A stretch of DNA of 64,000 nucleotides. Origin: Hesseltinella vesiculosa (taxonomy: Eukaryota > Mucoromycota > Mucoromycetes > Mucorales > Cunninghamellaceae). A model generated the notes under the pieces. It was not told the DNA's origin, ran no database searches, and saw nothing but the letters and a program-made list of their open reading frames with translations. The stretch spans positions 372,001-436,000 of the forward strand of contig MCGT01000020.1 in assembly GCA_002104935.1 (NCBI GenBank), written 5' to 3'. Shown piece after piece: positions 45,117 to 57,100 of the stretch. Each line of letters starts with the position of its first letter. Positions within the stretch are counted from its first letter, which is position 1. Both the position numbers and the translations under genes were made by a program.

Positions 45117-45308
45117 TTTATACTTTCAGCGCCTTCAAGTTGATCTTGGCACCAATTTAGTATCGCCCGAAGGAATCCGTCGGAGGAGGTCCATGTCTTG
45201 CTTTTTGTAAACAAAAAAAAATGGACGGGGGGCATTGAGCTTAGCTTTGTCGATGCTCAAGGCCATTTACAGTAACAAACAGACAGCCGCTTGTGGCACC
45301 CGATCTCG

Positions 45309-45773
45309 ATGATGACAACACTTCTTGCACTTTCTTTTCCCGTCATGAACGCCGACTTTACGTGGTAAGGATACTATTTTTTTTTTTTTTGGGAGGAGAG
45401 GGCGGGTGTGAGTGCTAACTCTTTTCATTTGATCATGCTAATGTCAATAATGGCAGCTTGGTCAATGAAGAAGGAGATGCATCTGTTTTTGTCATTGTGC
45501 TTGGGAATCTTTTTGGGGTGCACTGATGGTATGGCGTCCAGCAACGCTTCATGGCTTTCCTTTTTTGTTCTGCTCCGACGCCATCCTTTCCTGTCTGTTC
45601 TCACCAGAAAGTATCTTGAAACTCTTGACGTTCAGCATTTGTCTTTCTTTGGTAAAATTTCTATTTCCACTCATGCCTCTACCTAAAAATAAATCCAAGC
45701 AGCAGTTCCATGGGAATATTTTGGTTGTCTTGAAGAAGTCGAATTTTTCGTAGAGGGTCAGCTGCACCAATGA
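45309..45773 (+). CDS. Small spliced gene (75 residues), unrecognised
   Basis: Four exons join in phase: 45309..45364, 45457..45517, 45612..45651 and 45703..45773. The product contains MNADFTCLVNEEGDASVFVI, VLGNLFG, then YLETLDVQHLSFFG and AVPWEYFGCLEEVEFFVEGQ before ending LHQ. Donors are GTAAGG, GTGCAC (weak) and GTAAAA. The sequence looks like a folded small protein, but I know no family for it. A short upstream ATG frame (45260) ends overlapping this start codon. It is convergent with RPN12. Confidence rests on three phase-correct junctions. Confidence 0.4.
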
Positions 45774-45859
45774 CACGCGCTGGACCCAATGCCTTCTCAC
45801 TCTGTCCCCATTTTTTTCTTTCCCTTCTTTATTACAAACAAGCCGATGGAACAGAAGAA

Positions 45860-47008
45860 CTACACAATACGTTCCAATTCACGGGCATAGGCCAATGTGC
45901 GGGTGATAATTTGCTCTTGGGGAATTTCCACGGCATCCTTGTCATCGGCAGTGAAGTGAATGATCTGCTCGGCAGGGTTGATCTTCCAGCCTCGTTCGTT
46001 GGCAAAGGACATTAGTTCTTGGGTGTTGTTCAAAAACAAAAGCGTGGCGGCATCTTGTAATGGCAAGGAATCGTAAGCCTTTTCGCTGCAGCTAGCGATT
46101 TCGTTTCTAATGCGAACCCGGGACAAAAATATAAATATAAAATAAAAGGTCAGTGAACTGATGGTAAGACTTTTTTTTTCCCCATACCTGACAGTGGAGA
46201 TCAGCGTGTCGTAAAAAAACAAGAATTCTTCGCCTTTCACCGACCCTCTTGAGCTCCACACTTTGTTGTAGCTGCCTTCCATCAAGAATTGTTCTAATAC
46301 ATCAAGCATGTATGTCAGTTCCTCCTATCCGTCACGTTTAGCTTTCTCTCCATTACCTAAATCAACAGCTTGCTTGATGTAAGGGTTGGCTTGGAGTTGT
46401 TGTGAATCGATGGTTTCCAAAGCCGTGTGGAAATCGGAAAGGCGGTTTTGCGACAATAAACGAAGGAGGTTGAGACCGATCAAAGGATACATTTGGCTCG
46501 AGGCTGGCAGTACTGACCTTTGTACACCAAGGTCAAGGGGGGGGGGGCAATAAGAAAAAAAAAACCGTCAGCTGTGCTGGCAGGGATTTTGTCGAAGAAC
46601 TCACCCAAGATCATGATAATAAGGATGTAATTGAGCAATGTAGCGTTCGAATGAAGCAATGTCCTTGGCCCGCACACTGATGTAGGCGCCCATCTCTAGA
46701 ATGTCGCCTGCAAACCAACCGAAGAAAGAAAAATCAAATGGTAAGCATCTGTTTTGGCCGATTGGGCGCTACATCATCTTACGGGTAGCCAGCAGGGTAT
46801 CCTTATCAATTTGTTGAGGATTGGGGGCGTAAGCACCAAGCTGGATCATGGCAATCTACAAGTAAAAGCATGTCAGATGGGCTGCTTGACATTTGAAGGA
46901 AAGAGATTTTACCTTGGCTTGCACCAAGACTTGCTGACATTTGGCAAGATTGGATGCTTGCAAATCGGCTTGCAATTGATCATGAAGACTACGTAATTGA
47001 GCGGCCAT
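45860..47008 (-). CDS. RPN12: 26S proteasome regulatory subunit Rpn12
   Basis: Lid subunit of the 19S regulatory particle. Six exons are inferred: 47008..46913, 46855..46783, 46707..46605, 46517..46357, 46293..46188 and 46106..45860, 261 residues, the normal size. The conserved core reads MYPLIGLNLLRLLSQNRLSD followed by FHTALE, then NPYIKQAVDLEQFLMEGSYN then KVWSSRGSVKGEEFLFFYD, and the PCI-like end RNEIASCSEKAYDSLPLQDA then TLLFLNN. The C terminus ends AYARELERIV. All junctions are in phase. Confidence 0.95.
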
Positions 47009-47238
47009 GGTTATAAGAAAGAGTGCTTTTTTTTAAAAAAAATGAAGAAAGCGTAGCAAGAAAAAAAAAACTGGAAACAAAAGGTACGCGTGTACAAAGT
47101 AGCTGATGTTTTTTTTCAAAAAAAAAAAAGAGGCGGGGATTCAATCACCCAAAAAAAGGTCCTCCGTTGTTGGTTGACACTTCCCGTGCTGACATTTTCA
47201 TGAAGCAAGTTCATTGATGTTGATGGGAATGTTTTATT

Positions 47239-48966
47239 TCAAATATAACCTGGAGGATCGTCACTTTCCTGCTGGGGGGAATAATCGGGTAAGGGTTGAT
47301 GGAGGCCGGTGAGGATACTTGTGGAGGAGGAAGGGGTGGCAGTGTCGTCGGCTGAGTACTGGGGCAAGTAGCCGTTGCGTTCGACGTGGGTGGGTGATTG
47401 AAGGACCTCCAAAGCATCGTCAACGGTGATACGGCCACTGCTGGTCTCGGCAGAGACAGCTGCCATGGCGGCATTGGAGCCCATGCGTAGCACAGAAATC
47501 TCTTGATCCAGATTGACGTTTTCCAGGCAACCGTTTTGGCGCAACAAGGTCTCGAGAATGGTGATTTGCTGATCGATCCATTCGATTGTCTTTTGTTCGT
47601 AATGGTATTTGGTCATGGCCAGTTGGCTCTGTAGTTTGCTGAGTCTAGGGTTCAGCTGTGTGCGTAGGATTGTTTCAATCTTTAGGCGGTATCCTCGATA
47701 AGCGGTCAGTATATTCATCACGTTGTCGTCTGATGGAAAAGATAGAAAAAAAGGTGAGGCTGGCCAATTTTTTCTGTCAATGGTATGGCCGCTACCTACC
47801 TCGACTAAAATTTGAACTTGGTATCACAGGGACGTCCGGGCAGAGTTTGGAAGCCTCTTCAACTAATCCATACGCTTCGCTTGCCAAACGCTCAGCGTCT
47901 TCAATGAAGATTTAGCGTCCAATCACAAAAGAATAGCTGACGTATTTACCTTTCAAGGAGGGAACAGTGACATCGACAACGGCGGTCAATACCCCGGATT
48001 TACCAAAGAGGTGAGAGGGTGATCTGTGGCTGGCAAGGGCTTGACGATCCAAAAACGTGGAGGCGCCAGGGAGGGACATCATTGCGGTTTCCATACGTTC
48101 ACGCGCTTGGTACAATTTCCGCTGTGCTTTAGTATGAGAGTCGATTTCGGCTTGTATCTAAAAATGAAAGGAAAATGAGACCAGCAAACCATTTTTTTTT
48201 TAAATACGTACTCTTGGAATGTCCGCAGCAAACTGGATGACTTCTTGCTTCAAATGCCGTTCGACAATTTGTGAGCCGTCATCTTGAGAATCGGCAATAA
48301 TCTAAAAAAGACAATCGGCGTCAGTTCCTAGCAGTGGGGTACTTTCTTGTGCTCTACGCTTTACCTGATCATACAGCATATGCAATTCCATGCAAAGGAC
48401 GTCCAGTTTGTGCTTGTTTGCATGCAAATCTTGGAGCTAGACGTGATTTTATTTTGTGGGGGTGGTGGAAAAAATAAAAAAAAGTTGAGCTTCTCAATCG
48501 TGTTTGTAGAAAAAAAAAAAAAAAGGTGACAAAGGGCAGGTTTACCATAGTCGATGCCGATTGCATTTGCGTTTCTACATCCTCGAGTTTGGCTTCACAG
48601 CGTCGTAAACGGTCAATGAGGTCCGCGTAGGATGATTCATTCTTGTCGTTTGAGTTACGGCGTAGCATTGCCAAGCTGGAGGCATCTTGCTTTTTTCGAA
48701 AGTCTTGTCTAGAAATAAAAAGTCGCGTCAATGGTGATAGAGAGATGTGTGTGGGCTTACAGTTGTTTTTCCAAAAGTGCTTTCAAATGCGACTCTCTTG
48801 CATAGCGCTGCTTCATGCCCTCGTAATACTTGGATTGAACCGGTAGGGATTCTCGGACCCATTGTAGCTTTGTGATTTCTTTCAGGAGGTGAATAAATTG
48901 ATCTTGAAACGAATGGGGTTCACTGATAAGTGGAGGAGGACAATGCGGATCGTCAGTGGTTGCCAT
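47239..48966 (-). CDS. Coiled-coil protein, fungal, function unknown
   Basis: Seven exons are inferred: 48966..48761, 48708..48546, 48436..48365, 48301..48212, 48157..47950, 47898..47800 and 47729..47239, 442 residues, all in phase. The product is mostly helical with heptad-like stretches (FIHLLKEITKLQWVRES, LIDRLRRCEAKLEDVETQMQ, EIDSHTKAQRKLYQARERME, YRLKIETILRTQLNPRLSKL). The C-terminal 110 residues are disordered and end DYSPQQESDDPPGYI with a PPGY motif, a possible WW-domain/Rsp5 ligand. I do not recognise the family. It starts MATTDDPHCPPPLISEPHS. It is divergent from the next reading frame at 49217. Confidence 0.75.
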
Positions 48967-49216
48967 GACAAGGAATGGAGAAACAAAATAACAAGAAAAA
49001 CGAGGGAAAAAAAATGAAACTTTTTTTTTTTTTTTTTTTCCTTTTTTTGCAGTTTCTTTTTCCCATCTTTTGAAGGTGATCGCCTCCTTTTTTTGTTTTT
49101 TCCTTGACATATTTAAGAACATCACTAGGCTCGTGCCCTTTACTCCTCTCAGCTGTTCCTTGGGTCTCAAGATAACTGTGCGTCATTTATTCCCTATATT
49201 CCTGCAATAGCCCATC

Positions 49217-49477
49217 ATGGTCCCTCGTCTTTCAGTTCTTGGCAAAGTTTTCCTTGGCCCGTTTTTGGTCATCAGTGCTTTCGTACTCCAAAAAACCACT
49301 ACCCTGCCTTCCTGGCACCCGTCATCCGTGTTACAATCAGCCATGCCCACCCTTGTCGGTTCCCAGCCTGCTCATGGGATCGACCATGATCTGAACGGCC
49401 TGAACCTTGGATGGGATGCTTTGAAAGTAGCGAAATCTAAAGTGCAACAAGATCTGCCTCGTGGCCACCACCTCTGA
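49217..49477 (+). CDS. Possible small membrane or secreted protein (86 residues)
   Basis: A single ATG frame starts MVPRLSVLGKVFLGPFLVIS with a hydrophobic segment that could be a signal anchor, followed by a polar tail. No family is recognised and the start of the neighbouring gene is close. It could be chance. Confidence 0.25.
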   Translation: MVPRLSVLGKVFLGPFLVISAFVLQKTTTLPSWHPSSVLQSAMPTLVGSQPAHGIDHDLNGLNLGWDALKVAKSKVQQDLPRGHHL

Positions 49478-49593
49478 CAAAGCATTGGTCATCCGCGGAG
49501 TTGAAATCCAGGAATGAGTTCCCATTTTTTGGAGTGTCAATAAGATATAAAAAAAACGTCGTTTATTATCGTCATTTGTGACAGGTTGAGGGA

Positions 49594-50691
49594 TCAGAGA
49601 AGTTGGGTTTTGTCCATGATCAAGGAGCTGACACGCTTCCCAGCCTTGGCTTGGATGTCATCGGGGAGAAGGTTGTTGGACGAGGTGTTTTGGCTGTCGG
49701 GGAGAACGCAGTGCTTCGGGAAGACACCGCGGGTCTGGCCACGGGTCAGATTGAGGCCGAGGCACCAGCCATCGTCGTACTCTTCAAACACTTGGACTTG
49801 GTCGCCGGCTTGAATATCAATTTCGTCGCTCAGGGTGGGCGTGTAAGTGGCGGTGACAATGTAGGTGCCGAGAGGCGGCTGTTGCCAGATATCGCCAGGC
49901 TGGGAGCCATCGGCAGGAGGCAGGACTTGTGGTTGTTGTGGCGGTGGGCTGGCCATGACGTCCGGGCTGCTGACCATCATGGGTGGGTAAGGCTGCTGTG
50001 CTTGGGCCATGGGGGGCATGTTGCTGTATGCATTGGTCGGAGGCATGGTGTATTCATAAGAGACAGGAGGGGGAGAGTGTGCTGAACCGGCAGCAGACGA
50101 AGCGTTGTAGTCGTTCGAGGTAAAGGCCATGGGGGCAGGAGGAGGTGGGAACGAGCCGAAACCTTCGTTGTAAGGGTCGCGCATGGCACCAGCACCAGCT
50201 CGTTCGGCAATACGCTTGTTGCGGCGACGGCGGATCAACAAGAACGCAATGGCTCCACCAATCACAATGACCACGACCGCGACAATGGCACCAATGGCGC
50301 CGCTGCTGATGCCGCCACTGCTGCTGTTGCTACTATCGGTAGATGTTGGCGAGGAGGTGGCAGACGACAACGAGCTGTCGACGCTGGTTGCCAAGGGCAA
50401 GTCAGATGAAACGCTGGTGGTCAAGGGCAGCAATGACGACGTTGGGCTTGGCACCAATGACGATGTCGCAGGCGCCGATGACGATGCTTTTGTTGTTTCA
50501 GGGGCTGAGCTGGAAGGAAAGGGGGTGATGGTTTGATTATTCGAGTTGGCAAACTTTTCATGGATAGGTGGCACTAGAAAAAAAAAAAAAGGTAAGGAAA
50601 AGAAAAAAAAACGGAAGGGGTCGTTACTTCTTTTCACCAGCTGCTGGTCTTGTGTACCAAGCAACACCCGTAAAAGAGACGCAATGGACAT
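49594..50691 (-). CDS. Single-pass membrane protein with cytoplasmic SH3 domain
   Basis: Two exons are inferred, 50691..50628 and 50573..49594, 347 residues; the 54-nt intron keeps frame. The external part is Ser/Thr-rich (mucin-like, SSSAPATSSLVPSPTSSLLP). One transmembrane segment follows, AIGAIVAVVVIVIGGAIAFL, with a stop-transfer RRRRNKR. The cytoplasmic region is Pro-rich and ends in an SH3 domain: IVTATYTPTLSDEIDIQAGD then QVQVFEEYDDGWCLGLNL and GVFPKHCVLP. The layout resembles fungal plasma-membrane sensors and Fus1/Sho1-like SH3 proteins. No clear cleavable signal peptide is visible in the first exon (MSIASLLRVLLGTQDQQ), so an upstream exon may be missing. Confidence 0.82.
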   Translation of the reverse strand: MSIASLLRVLLGTQDQQLVKRSNDPFRFFFFSLPFFFFLVPPIHEKFANSNNQTITPFPSSSAPETTKASSSAPATSSLVPSPTSSLLPLTTSVSSDLPLATSVDSSLSSATSSPTSTDSSNSSSGGISSGAIGAIVAVVVIVIGGAIAFLLIRRRRNKRIAERAGAGAMRDPYNEGFGSFPPPPAPMAFTSNDYNASSAAGSAHSPPPVSYEYTMPPTNAYSNMPPMAQAQQPYPPMMVSSPDVMASPPPQQPQVLPPADGSQPGDIWQQPPLGTYIVTATYTPTLSDEIDIQAGDQVQVFEEYDDGWCLGLNLTRGQTRGVFPKHCVLPDSQNTSSNNLLPDDIQAKAGKRVSSLIMDKTQLL

Positions 50692-51349
50692 CTATTATAT
50701 GATTATCTAAATAAAAGAGACTACTGAGGCCGGTCGTCCAAAGGAGGAGAGCAAAGGGTATGAAATAGAAACAAGGGAAAAGAAGGAAAAGAGCGTCGAT
50801 CAAGAAAAAGTGCAAAACAAAAATTGGGCCCGCCGTTGGGTTGCACGGCGGTCGTACAAGAATAAATTGGCGTTCAAATTGTAATTTGGAGGTTGATCCA
50901 TAGAAGAGCCTTGGTCCGAATCAAGTGTCTTGCTCATTTATGTCTTGTCTCGCTCCATTTTGTCCAGGCATTATTTTTTGGTTCTTTTTTTTTTTTTTTT
51001 TTTTTTTTGCTTTGGCCCTGGATCGCCCTTTAAAAAACAACTGCCCAGATTTGATTTTGTTCTCGGTGTTGGAGCCAAACTTTGTCAACTTCAAAAAAAA
51101 AAAACAAAATGAAAACGGCCACGAGGTCTAGAACGAACCCGTGTAGACTTGTTTCCCTTCTATCGCATTATGAAAAATGGATCGACGGTTGGACGTGTCT
51201 CCTACCTTCTGTTTGTAGCAACGTGGCTCCACCCTTTTTTCCACCCAGTCAAATCGCAGCAAAGCACTGCCTCAAAACGGAATCCTCACCTCCGCTTTTT
51301 TCTTGTTTTTTTTTTTGCACTCTTTTTTAAATCATAGACTGAGCAGGTG
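50692..51349. other. Divergent promoter interval
   Basis: No gene is seen. It lies between the SH3 gene and the TVP38 gene, which are divergent. It contains a long T run near 50983..51009. Confidence 0.55.
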
Positions 51350-52873
51350 ATGGATACAAAGTAACTTGCATGATACCATTGTCATATAAACGGATAGAGC
51401 TCTTTCTTATTATTGTTCTTTTTAGGCCCTCTACATTGAAAGACCATGGCAGGATATCGCTGATCGGCACATCTCATCTCTCTGCCCTCCATGACCAGGG
51501 TAAACTTGACTTCAAAAGAATAGAACGAGATAGTAAATGGCCCTTGTCTTTAGAGAATGGCGATGTCGAAGTCATGCTTGGCAAAGTCAACAGCAATGAC
51601 GATCTTGACCCACACGAAGAAGATGCCTTTTTGCCCTTTGACCCGGCCAACAACAGTTCTCGATCACCTGGCGATTTGCCAAGCCATCCTCCTCCTCGGC
51701 GCAATTCCTCTCCAGTCCACAGCCCCTCGTTGTTGTCTCACGTTACTTTCTGGAAAACCGAAGCAGCCCGTCAGTTCTACGAATCGAAGCGCTACGTTAT
51801 GCAGCTGGACCGCCGCCAGCTCCTCCAGCTAGCCTTTGAATGGCGATGGACCCTCCTGTTCCTTGCTTTCTTTTTTATCATGGGCTCTATCATGGTTGCC
51901 TACCGCAAAGAATTCTTTGCCACGCTGGAATCGCTCAGCAAAGCCGTCAAAGTCATGGGCCCCCAGTAAGCTTAGCTCTTCCTCCCTAGCATGACCCTCA
52001 CCCTCTCTTTTTCTTTCTTGCCTAGGGGATACATATTGATGGCCTTTTTGATCTTCCTCAGCGCTTTTCCTCCCATGATTGGCTACGGCACGTTCCAAAC
52101 ACTCTCCGGATTTACATTTGGATTTGCCCGAGGCTTCCCTGTGTCTTATTTTGGTGCTTTGACCGGCGCTGTTACCTGCTTTGTGATTTCACGTTACTAC
52201 TTGCAACGGCGTGTGGAAGGACTGATGAAACGTCATCCCAATCTCGAGGCCGTGGTCAGAGCTGTGGAAAGAAAAGGATTCAAGGTAATTTTAAAGAGAG
52301 TGGCGGCATGATTTCACTGACTTTTGCTTTTCCGCAGCTCTTTGTCTTGATCCGACTGTCGCCTTATCCATTCAACCTCTTGGTAGGAATGAAAAAAAAA
52401 AATAGACTGGCTGGCTCACTTTCTTATATGGGTGGGGTTAGAACGTTATGTTTGCAGCCTCGGATATCTCACTAGCCCACTTTGCCTTTGGCACAGCCCT
52501 CTCGTTGTTGAAAATTGCCTTGCATGTGTACATTGGCGCCAACTTGACCTCGTTCTCGAAGCACATCCTAGGTGAAGATGAAGACCTCACCGACAGTGAA
52601 AAACAAGCCCAGACCGTAATGGAAATCAGCGCCGTCGTTGGTGGCGTCCTGGCCACTGGCGTTATGGTCTACGTATATGTGGTTGCCAACCGCGCCATCA
52701 AAGAAATGCAAGCTGAATCAGAAGAAGCTCGAGCCTTTTTAGGTGACGATGAACGTACCAGTGGCGACCGCATTGCCATGGAAGAAGCCGGCATCACCGA
52801 CGACTGGGTGGACTGGAACGAAAGCGACGATGACGATACTTCCTTGAGACGTCGGCCCTCTGTAGAACATTGA
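51350..52873 (+). CDS. TVP38: Tvp38/TMEM64-family Golgi membrane protein
   Basis: Exons are inferred as 51350..51360, 51426..51965, 52026..52284, 52338..52382 and 52442..52873, 428 residues. Membrane segments: WTLLFLAFFFIMGSIMVAY, then GYILMAFLIFLSAFPPMIG and the family signature GYGTFQTLSGFTFGFARGFP, with FGALTGAVTCFVISRYYLQR, LFVLIRLSPYPFNLL, and a final helix ISAVVGGVLATGVMVYVYVV. This is the SNARE-associated/VTT (DedA-like) fold of Tvp38, found at the Golgi; relatives act as lipid scramblases. The N-terminal 130 residues and the C-terminal end are cytosolic and acidic. The start is uncertain: ATG 51350 with a GTAACT intron gives MDTKPSTLKDHG, while ATG 51370 gives an unspliced alternative. 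Confidence 0.88.
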
Positions 52874-54195
52874 TATCCTTTATTTGTCTCTTTTATGTTA
52901 TTATTCTTTTAATCATGGAAGACTTTGTAGTATACATATTTTTTTCCATGCCATATCTCATCCCTCTCCCTATACCTTTTTTTTTCCTTGTAAATTTAGC
53001 ATGGTAGTCTCTTCTTTGTTCCCCCTTCATTCTCCTTAGACCCACTTTCTTCGTCTTCAATAAATAATAAACGGATCATCCATCCTTTTATCCAGCAATT
53101 TCTTTGCGACAATGTGTTCATGTAGCCATTACTGTTAGAGCAAGGTTGGGAAATGGAGTAGGTGATGAGACCACAGGATTCCGCTAATCCGTTGACCAAT
53201 CCATGCGCCGTATTTCCACGGAACAACAATCAGGCCGTCGGCGGCCGATTATCCGATAGTCATTTTGTGTGTGATCACATAATTTTCTAGACATGTTACG
53301 GCCATACGACGTTGAAAAATCCAGATCCCGTTCGATCTCTGCAGATAAGCAGCGTACGGCTTGGTTAGTACTGCGGTGAGAGATCACGCGGGAATACCGA
53401 GTGCCGTAATTGTTTTTTTATCTTTTTTGTGATAAAGAGTTGAGAGGGTTTCATCGTTTTATTTTTTTTTTTTTTTGCTTTAGGAAAACGCAGCGGAGGA
53501 TCACTGCTCAAGCTCACGGCGGAAGTTGAAATCTTTGGTTTGAAAAAAACTAGATTTGAAAAAAAATAAATGCATTCACTCCACAGCACTTTTCAGTGGT
53601 TGGATCGAGGTGAGACTCTGTGCGAGGGAGTAAATTCATGGATAATGATGGTACTGAAAAATTCAGGTTGATTAGTAAAGGCTGCCCCGCCAACTTTTGG
53701 CCAGATTCGTTTTGACACTTCCGATTGTCCAGCTAAAAAAAATGAAAAATCGACCATTCTCGCCAGGTGGACCCATGAAAAAATGACAGTGCAAAACTAC
53801 TCTAAATAAACCCACCCCAAATTCTGCATACAAGTTCAAAATGATGAAGGAAAGCCATGGTTAAGATGTCAACTTTCTTTCTCAACCCGAGCGAAGAGCT
53901 AGAAGGCTGGTTAGCATGCACTAAGAATGATTTCGCGTGCACGTGGTTCTGCCTTCTTGCATCCTTGACATTGATTCAGCAGTTCGTCCATTTGGCCCAA
54001 GCACATCTATTCACGGCTCAAAACTAAACCACAGTCAAATGATGAATCCGGTACTTCCAACTTTGATCCCAGTGTGACTCCTCGTTGAGTGCGTGACAAA
54101 AAAAAAAAAAGACGCGGATGCTGAGCTTGAATGGCCCAGCCCTGCCCATTCACATTTTTTTTTCTGTGCATTTTTTTTTTCTTTTGTACCGATCA
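52874..54195. other. Gene-free interval holding repeat copy C
   Basis: No gene is supported. It contains the TVP38 3' end (ATTATTCTTTTAATC context), A/T runs, and a reverse copy of the dispersed repeat at about 53579..54030. The last 100 bp are a T-rich leader for DNA2. Confidence 0.55.
53579..54030 (-). repeat. Dispersed repeat family, copy C
   Basis: Read on the minus strand it follows copy A closely: gcgaaatcattcttagtgca, the block ctagctcttcgctcgg, then ggtcgatttttcattttttt, and the end ccactgaaaagtgctgtg. It is the longest and best match to copy A and defines the family ends. Confidence 0.75.
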
Positions 54196-57100
54196 ATGTA
54201 TTCCCCTAACGATATGAAGCAAAAGGGAAAGATACCCACATATGATTGGGATCGATCACCTACAGCATCATATGTACAACGACGCAACGAACGGCAGGGT
54301 AAGCCCATCGACTTCTTTAAAAGAAAAAACAAGGGGGGAGGGGCCATATAGCCACAGTCAGCTCACTCCACTTGTTTGGCCCTTTAGGCATTGTAGACGA
54401 AAAGCCAATGCCTGATTTTGAAGCTCTTGCCCGATTAAGCGTTTCTCCCGATCCACTAGGAGGAAATGATAAGAGCAATGGCAGGTAAGATTCTCGCAGG
54501 TCCATGCTGTGCTTCATCCCAATGCCTCATTCAGCTCATTGTTTTTTCCTTCCTACTTTTGTATTAATACAGCGCTAGCCAGGAGCGTTGGTTTGATCTG
54601 AAAGTCGAGCCCCATCAATTCCAAAAGAACTTTGTACGGAGATTGACAGAGGAAAAGCGCAAGCTAGCCATCGACTTCTCACAGCAGCTCCCCGATATCA
54701 AGCCCAAGCGACACAACAGTGGGCTTGGTCGAAGCCAACGAAGTTTTATGAGCTCAGCTGGCGATTCCATGTTTGACGAAGATCTGCCTTTGGATGCGAT
54801 CGATGCCTTGATGAACAAATCCCCTCCAGAGCCCAACACCCTTGCCACAACCAGTCCAAATCACCCATCAACAGCGCCCTCTCTTGCCTCCGCCCTTCCA
54901 CCTGCTCTGCCCACCTCCAGCCCCACTTTCATACCCAGTGCATTGAACGGATTGGACGATGATGACATGTTTGGCGAAGATATCCCTGACGACATCCTAG
55001 ATAAAATGATGCTGGGCCAGGACCCCGACCTCGATACCACCACTGCCGTATGCTTCTCCGTGTCCATCTTTTCCAATAGACTCACAGTCCCCACCCCCCC
55101 CTTTTTTTTTTGTTTGCAGGAGAACGCCTCGCCCCCGTCGACCAACACCTTTTATACACGCCTTATGACCATCCAAGTCGAACAATCAAAATACCTGCTG
55201 GACGGAGTTGAGCGTTGGCAAAAGGTAAAGTGCAAATAAAAAAAGGATCGTAATTCATTGACGTTTTGCATCGTGATAGGAGCTGATAGCGGCAGATCCA
55301 AATAATGGCTTTGCCATGTACAAAATCTTTCTCAGAGAGGATTGGGTCCACACAAAAGTAATGTCTGGTAAGTGGATGCACACGCGGTTACCTCAAGAAG
55401 GTTAATAGACTGACCCCCCACCACACACACACACGCACACCTTCTGCTTGCATAGGCGATTTTGTGAATATCACATTTACGAATCAAGAAGCCCCCATGA
55501 CCCAGCAACAACCTTGGATCGTCGACAACACACACAACTACCTGATTCACCATCCCGATATACTGATCTCGTGCACAGCAGTCGCTGAAAGCTTTTTTTG
55601 TGTACGCAAGTCAGTGTTACAGCAAATGTCCAAACAGGTGCATGAATTCAGCGAGCCTTTGGTGTCAGGTGACGTGATCCACCGCACTCTGCAGTACTGC
55701 CTCGAGAACAACGACTTTAGTGCGGCCACTATTGAACAGTGCATGAAAAACGTTATCTGCACCCACCATATGGACTCCTTATACGTTCTCGACATGGACG
55801 AAAGCACGCTCTTTGACCACCTCTCACCATACATCGGCGGCATCATGACCTTTGGATCCCGATATGTCAGCCAAACACCCAACGCCGATGCCACCATCAC
55901 CAGAGATGTTGGGCCTACTGCAAACCATGAAACCAAAGCGGTGGCCATCCGTGGTGTCCTTGACATCGAAGAACACGTATGGAGCCCTGCCTACGGCCTC
56001 AAGGGCATGGTCGATGCCACGATTGAGCTCATGCTTGCGCCTTCCAACAAAATATTGACCATTCCTTTTGAACTCAAAACTGGCAAGACCAATCGACTGA
56101 TTACCCACCGTGCCCAAACCGTCCTCTACACCCTCTTACTTGGCGATCGATATGGTAACCTTGGACTTTTTTTCTGAAAAAACTCCGCCTTGTCGGCTAA
56201 CTTTCTTTTTTTTTTTTTTCCACGCAAGGCTTGGACATCAAATGCGGTGCCTTGTATTATACCAAAGTGAACGCCTTCTACATGGTGCCTCAGCTGCGCT
56301 CTGAAATCCAATCGCTGTTGATCGCTCGCAACGACCTTGCTACGGCTCTACAGCAGCGATCTAATGCCCTACCTCCAATGGCACGCAACATCCACAAATG
56401 CCAGTACTGCGCCGTCAGCAATGCCTGCTTTACATACCATATTGCCATTGAGCAAGGGGACGTCGATTCCAGCGGCCTCGGACAGTGGTTTACAGATCAC
56501 GTGGAGCATCTGGACGATAACTGCCTCACCTTTTTCCAACATTGGATACGCCTGATCGGAATGGAAGAGCATGATCTCGAAAGCCTTCGCAAAGACATTT
56601 GGACTGTAGACGCCGATGAACGCGAATCAGCTGGAAAGTATGCATCCCTCACGAATGACACAGTAGCCAACCTCATAATTTTTTTTTTTTGGATCATCCA
56701 CTCAGGTGCTTCAAAGACATGGTGCTGAAGCCTCAGTTCAACAAGGTGCGACCAGGCGGCTACTGGTATACATTTGCCCGGGCACGATCAGACGACGAAC
56801 AGCGATCCTTGACGGAATCTCATATCACGCCTGGCGATCCGATGGTGATCTCAAGCATGGAGGGTGATCTGCATTTGGGCATGGGATTTGTTGTGGACGT
56901 CGATCGAACAACCATCACGATTAGCTTGTCAGCACCGCTGCGACCACGGCCGGTCCGTAGTCAGGAGTTTGACATTGAAAACTGTCAGGTGTTTGTCAAG
57001 TGGCGAAAGCTGCAACTCGATGGCCAGCAATCAAACAATGCAATCACGTACCGCCTCGACAAGGATGAAGCGGCCGGTGGTTTCCAGGTGATGAAGACCA

